Positions 57,701 to 64,000 of a DNA stretch of 64,000 nucleotides are shown here, one piece after another. A program made the translations under genes and the position numbers. The stretch's first letter is position 1, and every line of letters begins with the position of its first letter. Origin of the DNA: Strongylocentrotus droebachiensis. Taxonomy: Eukaryota; Echinodermata; Echinoidea; Camarodonta; Strongylocentrotidae. The DNA lies in the NCBI GenBank assembly GCA_035222895.1, contig JAVYIG010000096.1, positions 744,001-808,000 of the forward strand. The letters are read 5' to 3'. The notes below the pieces were generated by a model. That model was not told the DNA's origin. It saw nothing but the letters and a program-made list of their open reading frames with translations, and searched no databases.

Positions 57701-60700
57701 CATGTTATATCTTAATCCTTTTCATGATCTTAAGTGTATAAATGACATTGTAGGTTTAAGATACTATGTCCCTTTTGCAGCCAACATCATATTCTGTAGA
57801 ACATTACAGGAATCATGAATATGTCATGTATGTCCTATCTGTGAAATTTAAACGTTAGCAACTTCCTAGTATTCAAACTATGCAAGGAAACCTGTTTACT
57901 TTCTAGACTTCAATGTCAGACGCTATTGAGTGACTAAACTGACTTTTTTTTCTTCTTCTTAGGTAATACAATACTAATACTAATCTGTACCAGGTACATG
58001 CAGCATTTGTCTCCATCAATAACCCACTTCTTGTAATGGCCAAAATTAAACTGATCGAATCTTTGCACAGCACAAAACATACAACCATTCGGTACAAGCG
58101 TCTGAAAATCATATTATTTACATAAGTGATTGCAACTAATCATCGTTATTTTCCCACAAAAAGACATTTTCCAGTCCTTTCGTTTTAAGGAAGATGTAAT
58201 ACATGTTAACGCCAAAGCGTTATTATGGTTTACAGTTGTTCCTGACCTATTTCTAGTGCGGTTGTTCCCACGATATCTACAGCGTTAATTACAAGCGGCC
58301 GAATGTATTATTAAAGTGTTGGTCACAACCCACCGTGCGTGTTTTTAGTCCGTACGGTTTTTAAAGAGGCCACGGCCGCCACGTTTTTCTGAAAACGTAG
58401 GGAGGGAGTGGCAAAGGCAGGGAGGGAGTACCGGCAACGCACGATGCAAGTACGTGGCCCGCACGCCACGCCTGGTCGTGAACGGTTGCGTGCATCGTAC
58501 GTTGCGCACATGGTAAGTACGTTGTACGTGCTTACAACGTACTTACAACATGCTTACACCGTAAGGTCTCCGCGCGGTTGCCACGTTATCGTACGGAGGC
58601 CGTAATTACACGTGCTACTCACGTATGGTGTCCTTACTCACTCGCACGTTGTAAGTGCATGCACGTGCAATGAACTCGGTGAGTTTTTCCGCCCGATGTC
58701 GGGGTATATATAGGACGACCGATGTTCTCCAGAAATCCCAGCTGGTGCTGCCTCAAGATGCCGCCCATTCCACCGCAGAGACTATACACTGCATAAATCA
58801 GTGCGCACAACGTGCGTTGTAAGTGCGGAGCACGTGCTTACTCGGTACGGTCCACGTAAGTTCTGCGTGCTCATTGGACAGTTGAACTTGGGAAGTGGCG
58901 AGAAAGCACGGACCACGCACTTTTCACGTGCGCAGCACGCACGTGCTAAGTGGGCTTCCTTAGAGCAAGTGAAGAGTAGACATATAAATTTGGAGCTCCG
59001 GTGTTATAGATATATTTTGCATTGGAACTTTTCTACGATTCGATTCAGCAGAGTTGTTAATTGGTTGAAGTGCAATGCCTATTACCCAAATCTAAATCCA
59101 AGAGGGCTAGTAGGCAGGTTGAGAGTCGTCGAAGGGTAACTCGGAGTGATCGGCGACTGAGGCTTCCATTCCACAGGATGCGGGAGTACCTATTGCTAGC
59201 CATTGCATGTCGGCGGAGGAGGCGGGCCCAATCAGCAATCCACACAATGAGGGTGAGTCGATGCCCTGGGAATTATTATAGGCCCCTTGCCGTCGGTCGG
59301 GAATAGTATGAGTGAGCCGGGTCAGGGGCGGATCTAGCTTTTTGCTAAGGGGGGGGGGTTTGACCAAAATAATGACGATGCGGAGCATCGTCCACGAGCC
59401 GAGAAGCGGCGAGCCGATTTTTTTTTGGGGGTGTTTATTTGAACCCCGTAAGTGATGTTTTCCTGGCATCTATTAACACAATGGAGACCATAAAAAGCAG
59501 TGCATGATAACGTCTTTTTAAATCAAGTAACAGTTTAATACACAGTTATATCCAGAGTTATCATGTGTTTGGTTAAGTTACCAGATGAGTTGAATATCTT
59601 CTCACAATATTTGCACTTGAAAGGGTTTCTCTCCAGCGTGCGTTCTTTTTTTCTTTCTTTTTTTCTTTCTTTTTTTCTTTCTTTTTTTCTTTCTTTTTTT
59701 CTTTTTTTTCCCTTTTTTTTTTTTTTTCTGGGCCGCCCAAGGGGGGGGGGTTTAAACCCCCTAAACCCCCCCCCCCCGTAGATCCGCGCCTGCGGGTGAT
59801 GGGGAGGGGACCGCATTTGATAATGAGCCTTCCACTACAGTTGGGCACACTGATTTTTCCAATTTCCAGGCATAGTAGTATGGTGGCGCGGGTGGGGGAT
59901 AGTCTAGGGGTGACTGTCCATGATTCAGCTTACAGTGAAGCACAAGATATGGAAAGGGGAATATGTGGGCATGTTGTTGAAGAATGCTCCCAATAGTACC
60001 AGTATTATGAAGCTAGCACTACATTTGTTTTAGAAGGATCGGGAGCAGGCTTGCAGTTGCAGCCCCAGCGCAAAACCCCTTGATATCCAGCAGTGGGCAA
60101 GCGCTTTCCTAGTTTTTGCGTCAATTTATACGGAGAAGCATGCTGGGCGCTCCATTGAGCTTTTCAAATACATGGATACTGTACGCACATCTGCTGTTTT
60201 TTTTTTTTTTTTTTTTTTGGAGGGGGGAGGCTTCGGGTGGCGGGAATATGAATTACAATTCGGCATGCGGCAGGACAGCCTACACGTTCATGCTGCCCCC
60301 CCCCCCCCCCCATGACAAAACGGCATAACATACATTTTTTTTCAAACCGATTTTAGGGGCTTTTGGTACTCGATACATCATTACACATGTTCAGGCGCGG
60401 ATCCAGGATTTTCGAATAGGGGGTGGGGTGGGGGTTAATTTGAAAATTGCGCAGACCATTTTTCAACTCAACATACCAATACTGACAAGGTCATATTAGA
60501 AGTACCATACCGGTACCAACAAGCATGCAACATTTTGGAAAGGGGTCAGGCTCACGTCACGTCTCTTGTCCGATATCAACATTCCCCGTTTTTAAGTTAT
60601 ACATTTTTTTACATTTTCATCGATGCCTCTTGCCCGAAAAAGTAATTTTCTGGTTTCACAATTTGAGCATAATATTTATTTTGTGAAAGTGTTATTTATC

Positions 60701-63700
60701 ACCAAATAAACGAGAAAAGATATCAAAAAGTCACGTTCGGGCAGAACGCTGTTCACCTCCCGTTTCCCCATATTACGCGCGAAGCGCAGAAGCTTTGACC
60801 TTTCATTAATTATTAGAAAAAGAAGACGATTTGTTGTACCATATTCGACTCTTATTCCTTGCCTGAATTTAGTTTCCCCCTCCCGCGCAAAGCGCGGAAG
60901 CTTTGACCTTTCATAGTTTAATGAAATTATGTTCCAATCTCGACTATTAATCCTTGTCTGAATTCAGATTCCACCCCCTCCCCCTCCCGCGCAAAGCGCA
61001 GAAGCTTAACGTTTTATTAAATTATTAGAGAAAGAAGACGATTCGTTGTACCGTTCTCGTCTCTCGATCCTTGTCTGAATTCAGTTGCCCCCTCCCCCTC
61101 CCGCGCGAAAGCTTTGACGTTTCATTAAATTATTAGAGAAAGATGACGTTTCGTTGTACTATTCTTGACTCATAATCTTTGTCTGAATTCAGTCCCCCCC
61201 CCCCCTTGCTCCTGCGCGAAGCGCGTAAGCTTTGATCTTTCATAGTTTAATGAAATGAGAGAAAGAAGATGATTCGTTGTTACAATCTCGACTCTTAATC
61301 GTTGTTTAAATTCAGTTTTTTCCCCTCTCTCCTGCGCAACGCACAGAAGCTAAACGTTTCATTTAATTAGAAAGATGACGATTTGTTGTACCGTTTTCGA
61401 TTCTTAATCCTTGTCTGAATTCAGTTGCCTCCCCCCCCCCTCCCGCGCAAAAAGCGCGGAACCTTTGACTTTTCATAGTTTAATGAAATTATGGTTGAAA
61501 GAAGATGATTCGTTGTTCCATCCTCGACTCTTAATCCTTGTCTGAATTCAGTTTTCCCGCGCAACGCGCAGAAGCTTAACGTTTCATTAAATTATTAGAG
61601 AAAGAAGACGGTTCGTTGTACCGTTCTGGACTCTTAATCCATGTCTGAATTCAGTTGCCCCCCATCCGCACGAAGCGCGGAAGATTTGACGTTTCATACA
61701 ATTATTAGAGAAAGAAGAGGATACGTTGTACCATTCTCGACTCTTAATCCTTGTTTGAATTCAGTTTTCCCCCGCCCTTTGACATTTCATTAAATTATTA
61801 GAGAAAGAAGACAATTCGTTGTACCGTTCTCGACTTGTCCGAATTTTCAAAATTGTTGCTTTGTCTGCTCCTTTTTCGACCTATGTCCTTTTACTGCCCC
61901 TACCGCCCCTGGCTACGCGCCTGCTTTAAAGGGAAAATGAAACAATCATGATTGTGAAAGCACACAATAAGGTTAGTAGAAATTGAAGGAAAAAAGATCT
62001 ATTACACCAACCATGGATACATCAAGGCCGGGAACGTCATATCATAGTTTTGTGTTATTGGGCAAGGAGGTGTAGCGACCAAACGAGATTTTGCAATGTT
62101 GAATGCTAAAATTAGGCGCGTACGCAGGATTTTTCCAATGGGGGGCGGGGGGGGGGGAGAGGGTGGAGGTTTAAATTTTAAAATCGCGCCGAAAATTTCG
62201 CAACGACTCATCCACCCGCTGAATAAGCGGGGGGGGGGGGGAGGGGGGTGGGGGGAGGGAGGGGGGGGGGGGTAAGAGAACATTTTTTTGTTTTGTTTTT
62301 TATCCCGAAGTTCTAAAATTTGACCGATCGACATCGGGGGGGGGGGGAACTTTCTTTTCCTTTCTCCTCTTTTCTCTCTTTCTCTCTGTTTCTTTTCTCT
62401 TCTTTCTTTTCTCTTCTCCTTTTTTTCCTCTTCTTTTCTTCCTCTTTTTTCCTTCCTTTTTTTTGCGCAGCCAATAGGGGGGGGGGGGGGCGCGGCCGTT
62501 TCGCCCCCTCCCCCTTGATCCGTCACTGTCATGTTAAACCATTTTCTTTTAGCGCTCGTTATATTCGCGCCTTATTCCTTTTAGTTTCCATTTATATTGA
62601 TCGATTATGGCTTTTTGTTTCATTCTTGCGTTTTACTCTGATGAGTGCAATTCGAACAACTTCAGTTATGGCTCTCTTCAACGCTATTCTCCGATTTTGT
62701 AGTACTAATCATCTATTCAGTTTCATTATTCATCATTCAAGGCAATGGTGTGAGAAAAATCTTCTATTCTCTGTATTACATTAAAACACTTTGTAAATCA
62801 CCTTTGAGGATGAGGCCAGACGAGCAAGTTCGTGGTAGAAATCATCAAGAAGGTGCAAATATTTGCATTGACCATCAGAGTCCTTTATCATCAGGTCGGT
62901 CAGACAAGGCAGGAGACATAGAAACTTGGCTAGGTCACGTGATGATGTTGGGTCATTACGATACAAATAACAACCCTCAATAAACACCTTCTCTATCTGT
63001 TGAGATGCAATTCATGACACAAAATAAAAAGGACTCATAGAATTGGTGATCTATCAATCTTAAAAGAAAGGGAATACATGTTATACTTTTATCATTTTCA
63101 TGATCGTAAGTGTATAATTTACATTGTAGGTTAAGACATTATGGAATCAGGAAAAAATGATGTACTAAGTAGTACACGTCCATCGATTTGCCGTTATTAT
63201 CAAGGTGATTTTTAAACAGTTATGTATCGATAAACATAAATGTTACATTCTGAATTCATTAAATGAGATTAGGCTGTAAGCTTGAAGTTCTAAAGCAAGA
63301 AACATATCAATGGATGTGGTAGGAGCTGTAATTACTGAGAATCACTGTCATTAAAGGGTCGATTAAAGGTAATACAAACTTTTGGTATGGGGTCATGAAT
63401 TTGGTTCAAATTACCATATTTGAAGCATATGCGATCCTACAATATTCAGTGATCGTTGTCGCGGTTAAAATCGAGTCTTAAGTTATGAAATTGTAAATAA
63501 TAAACTCTTTATATTGTATAGCTCCCTCTCAAGGTCAAGATATTAAATAAGCTATAAAACAATGTTTCCTGACGAAAATCGACCGATTAGCTATTCCCGT
63601 TTGGAAATTATATATAACAACTACATATTCTGAGATGTTCATGGTCGCAGCTACCTTTGAACGGCCATAGGCGCTATTTGAAATTTATCAAAATTTACCG

Positions 63701-64000
63701 GGAGCACCGGTAAATTCTTATATTCAATTTTCTCGAAAGCAGAAGTGTTTTAGGGGCTAAATTTTCTAGTGCTTATAATACATCCACAGGGGCATATAAA
63801 TATATCAAACTTGTAAAGAACCACTATCCACCCAATTTTCGAACTTTCCCCTTTGTAATACGAAACAATCTATATCGACTTTAAAAGTTAAACTTGCCCC
63901 AGTTAAATAGTGGTACAAAGTGATTGACAGTTTCATTATTCATCAACTAAGGCTTTCATTCCCTGTATTAAACTAATTTCAAAACACCCTGTAAATTACC
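44265..64000 (-). CDS. Gene 2: 3' part of a second LRR-type NLR gene (6 exons in window, 5' end outside)
   Basis: Exons in transcript order are 62996-62802, 57618-57424, 57058-56864, 55308-55126, 45471-45283 and 44498-44265, all phase 0/0, so the joined frame is open for 397 codons to a TGA. Each LRR exon has the pattern I-K-(V/L)CIEGC, LAKFLCLLPCLTDLTIKDS, DDFYHELAxxASSSK, the same type as gene 1 exon 6. The N-terminal modules (DEATH, NACHT) are not in the window and are presumed to lie beyond 64,000. Intron 5 (45.5-55.1 kb) is swollen by LINE relics, satellites and an inserted element; intron 1 (57.6-62.8 kb) by MITEs and a satellite. Confidence 0.75.
45283..45471 (-). CDS. Gene 2 LRR exon e (last LRR)
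   Basis: 189 bases, 63 codons, acceptor TTTCTAACAG|ATTCAG, donor TCAATG|GTATTT. Reads IQNVRMEGWCLDNNDRMASG, NLARFLCILPCLTNLTIQDS, FPEDFYQEIALQGPSSM. The most diverged member, closest in style to gene 1 exon 6, and the NACHT exon of gene 1 likewise ends in an ATG|GT donor. Confidence 0.83.
46073..46304. mobile_element. Short MITE with perfect 15 bp inverted ends
   Basis: GCGAGGTCGCGTAGC at 46,073-46,087 and its exact reverse complement at 46,290-46,304. No coding content. The target duplication is not clear. Confidence 0.6.
46400..46620. repeat. Degenerate AAGTGCCC minisatellite
   Basis: Repeated TxATAAGTGCCCxTTTTCC-type units, related to 32.98-33.29 kb. Confidence 0.7.
46742..46782. repeat. 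Perfect 41-base hairpin
   Basis: A 19-base arm (ATTGTTCAATCATACATAC), loop AGT, and the exact reverse complement. Confidence 0.95.
47172..47198. repeat. Poly-C run (27)
   Basis: Uninterrupted C run; GAGA-rich text follows at 47,245-47,400. Confidence 0.95.
47600..49350 (-). mobile_element. Rex1/Babar-like LINE (CR1 group) reverse-transcriptase relic
   Basis: Minus-strand pieces in order from 49.3 to 47.6 kb: NCGPTPNDYRPITLTSQVMK, CFERIVSKHLL, TFQFAYQNNKSVNDAVL (RT fingers), TFVDFSSAFNTMV region, NTGPPQGCVLSS (RT domain 4), a KxKEIVFDHRKGQ segment and a C-terminal stretch with LTLFYIAVVERSI. The order and motifs match Rex1-type RTs. Frameshifts, stops and a 300 bp interruption (48.3-48.6 kb) make it dead. 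Confidence 0.72.
48375..48545. repeat. 80 bp tandem duplication with C runs inside the LINE relic
   Basis: TTTTCAGCAAAATTCCGGTG and CAGCAAAAGTCCGGTGTG start two copies that both continue TGTAAAGTCAATACGG(C/G)TCGACC. Confidence 0.88.
49670..50275. other. GC- and CpG-rich island of TACGG/CCGTA words
   Basis: About 600 bases dense in CCGTAC, TACGGC, GGCGCCC and CCGGCC words, set in AT-rich DNA with sharp edges. No convincing frame. The style recurs at 58,340-58,960. Confidence 0.6.
50446..51010 (-). mobile_element. Second LINE type: RT relic with FADD catalytic motif
   Basis: Minus strand reads KIGERVQGQLINNLRFADDI, VLVADNDRDFQTIVDLVHQ, a stop, then GGEQLKQVHKFMYLGGTISQ, LYKVLVLSILLYGSETWTLK. 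This is the order of the RT catalytic core and thumb of endonuclease-type non-LTR elements common in invertebrates. It is a 5'-truncated, single-stop relic of the same kind as 33.4-34.1 kb. Confidence 0.8.
51250..52190. repeat. Two patches of AAGTGCCC minisatellite (51.25-51.47 and 52.02-52.19 kb)
   Basis: Units such as TGATAxxTGCCC, TGACACGTGCCCATTTTCC recur with heavy decay. Between them there is nothing coding beyond short chance frames. Confidence 0.65.
52840..54620. repeat. About 150 bp satellite (5 units), split by an inserted element
   Basis: Units start TGACCTTTGACCCTA-like near 52,850, 52,999, 53,155, 54,317 and 54,470 and share AAGACGGAACA, GGGGCAGCATCACCA, TAGATTATACCAAG and AATTTGAAAGAAATCCGTCA. 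Confidence 0.85.
53309..54294. mobile_element. 986 bp insertion with CACTCTAAAA ends and TTGGGTAAA words
   Basis: Begins CACTCTAAAAA and ends TTTTTAGAGTG, and adds about 1.0 kb to the unit spacing of the host satellite. The first 330 bases and the last 80 are packed with TTGGGTAA and its complement TTACCCAA. No transposase frame. The end type is common in non-autonomous elements of marine animals. Confidence 0.7.
54745..54785. repeat. Poly-C run (41)
   Basis: Longest C run of the window. Confidence 0.95.
55126..55308 (-). CDS. Gene 2 LRR exon d
   Basis: 183 bases, 61 codons, acceptor GTAAACAG|ATTGGA, donor CAAAG|GTAGGG. Reads IGKLCIEDCNLWENDRTASR, ALAKFLCLLPCLTDLTMKDS, CKPWRHDDFYLELALL. Four codons shorter than a-c in the variable loop after DLTMKDS. 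Confidence 0.87.
55309..56863. other. Gene 2 intron c-d, AT-rich, no exon seen
   Basis: No LRR-like frame or recognised repeat; C run at 56,836-56,851. Confidence 0.5.
56864..57058 (-). CDS. Gene 2 LRR exon c
   Basis: 195 bases, 65 codons, acceptor CTCCATAG|ATAAAG, donor AAAG|GTGATT. Reads IKKVCIQGCNIRENGPAASC, DLAKFLCLLPCLTDLTIKDS, YGLHKYLSLCDDFYHELARL. It lies 560 bases from exon b in the same orientation, as expected for a tandem exon+intron copy. A C run of about 17 follows the donor within 30 bases. Confidence 0.87.
57424..57618 (-). CDS. Gene 2 LRR exon b
   Basis: 195 bases, 65 codons, same splice sites as exon a. Reads IEKVCIEGCTLYDNDPTASG, DLAKFLCLLPCLTDLTIKDS, DGPCKYLHLRDDFYHELARQ. 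Its closest relative is exon a, including the flanking intron sequence. Confidence 0.88.
58340..58960. other. CpG-rich island of ACGTAC/GCACGTGC words with a TATA-like box
   Basis: Dense in ACGTGC, GTACGT and TTACAACGTA words. GTATATATAGGAC lies at 58,704-58,716 and an ATG about 55 bases on, but the frame from it is only eight codons. Function unknown; edges are sharp against AT-rich intron DNA. Confidence 0.5.
59323..59792. mobile_element. CAG-ended MITE with CGGGT 5 bp duplication
   Basis: Starts CAGGGGCGGATCTAG and ends GTAGATCCGCGCCTG, flanked by CGGGT on both sides. Same family type as 28,979-29,269. The inside holds a (CTTTCTTTTTTT)n array and G/C runs. Confidence 0.75.
59640..59710. 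repeat. CTTTCTTTTTTT microsatellite
   Basis: About five units of 16 bases. Confidence 0.9.
60777..61850. repeat. 111 bp satellite, about 9-10 units
   Basis: Units start GCGC(A)AAGCGC-like at 60,777, 60,885, 60,989, 61,103, 61,214, 61,334, 61,445, 61,559 and 61,668, then run GAAGCTTTGACxTTTCAT, GAAAGAAGACGATTCGTTGT, TCGACTCTTAATCCTTGTCT, GAATTCAG and a short C run. Units differ by 10-20 percent. It sits between CAGGCGCGGATCC (60,392) and GGCTACGCGCCTG (61,911), which may be the ends of a carrier element. Confidence 0.9.
62110..62530. mobile_element. G-rich MITE-like element, CAG/CTG-type relic
   Basis: The stretch TCGCAACGACTC...CCGCTGAATAAGCGG matches the inside of the 28,979 element, and the right end reads CTTGATCCGTCACTG. 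It has long G runs and a TTTTCTCTTC-rich stretch. The left end is diverged (AGGCGCGTACGCAGG). Confidence 0.6.
62802..62996 (-). CDS. Gene 2 LRR exon a
   Basis: 195 bases, 65 codons, acceptor TCTCAACAG|ATAGAG and donor CAAAG|GTGATT. Reads IEKVFIEGCYLYRNDPTSSR, DLAKFLCLLPCLTDLMIKDS, then DDFYHELARLASSSK. Confidence 0.87.
62997..63999. other. Gene 2 intron upstream of exon a
   Basis: Bases 63,050-63,140 parallel 57,650-57,760 and 57,105-57,160, and 63,890-63,999 parallel 57,300-57,423, which shows that exon and intron were copied together. No extra exon inside. Confidence 0.7.

Noticed and set aside
59535-59848. Lysine/glutamate-rich frames near 59.7 kb, one containing CKYCEKIFNSSGNLTKH (zinc-finger-like)
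   Set aside because: The KKKERKKE part is the translated CTTTCTTTTT array. The zinc-finger-like piece (59,563-59,640, minus) is a single C2H2-like fragment with no neighbours; it may be a captured scrap but is too short to call.
62002-62784. Frames of 154-176 residues around the 62.3 kb G/C and CTTTT runs
   Set aside because: Low-complexity translation of simple sequence within a MITE relic.
1-64000. CRISPR arrays, operons, bacterial terminators
   Set aside because: Split exons with GT/AG introns and animal transposons show nuclear DNA of an animal; spaced direct repeats here are satellites, not CRISPR.

Overview
This window looks like nuclear DNA of a marine deuterostome invertebrate, most likely an echinoderm. 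Genes are split into exons with phase-matched GT/AG introns, intergenic DNA is AT-rich and packed with transposon relics, and the only clear host genes are NACHT-LRR receptors (NLRs) of the DEATH-NACHT-LRR type that is expanded in sea urchins. The phylum is inferred from gene type and repeat style, not from a marker gene.

Gene 1 (minus strand, about 10,937 to 655) can be assembled exon by exon, with every intron phase agreeing. Its exons are: a 703-codon first exon with a basic N-terminus, two membrane segments and about 490 residues of 11-residue repeats; a short exon carrying a 2A-type motif (AGDVELNPGP); a DEATH exon; a single 1.56 kb NACHT exon; two LRR exons; and a tentative last exon. 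If the model holds, one mRNA would yield a repeat-bearing membrane protein and, after 2A skipping, a separate DEATH-NACHT-LRR receptor that begins with proline. This is the most interesting system in the window. Truncated copies of the two ends of the NACHT exon lie on either side of the intact exon.

Gene 2 (minus strand, 63 kb down to 44.27 kb) is the 3' half of a second NLR gene. It has five phase-0 LRR exons at 62.8-63.0, 57.4-57.6, 56.9-57.1, 55.1-55.3 and 45.3-45.5 kb, then a terminal exon with a stop and an AATAAA 240 bases further on. The last base of the window appears to be the 3' base of a sixth LRR exon. The LRR exons lie in duplicated exon+intron units later spread apart by insertions.

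Between the genes (about 11-44 kb) I see no host gene. This stretch holds a 928 bp palindrome with TA flanks (11,228-12,155), a 6.6 kb element with about 770 bp inverted arms (13,084-19,717), several diverged copies of one repeat block at 14-32 kb, a recent 3.3 kb tandem duplication (26,315-32,266), a CACAGTG-ended element with 5 bp GC-rich target duplications (24,499-25,366), LINE reverse-transcriptase relics, a tRNA-derived SINE and a roughly 1 kb unit repeated three times at 38-41 kb. Inside the gene 2 introns (46-62.7 kb) are further LINE relics, GC-rich TACG islands, a 150 bp satellite split by an inserted element, a 111 bp satellite and very long C or G runs.
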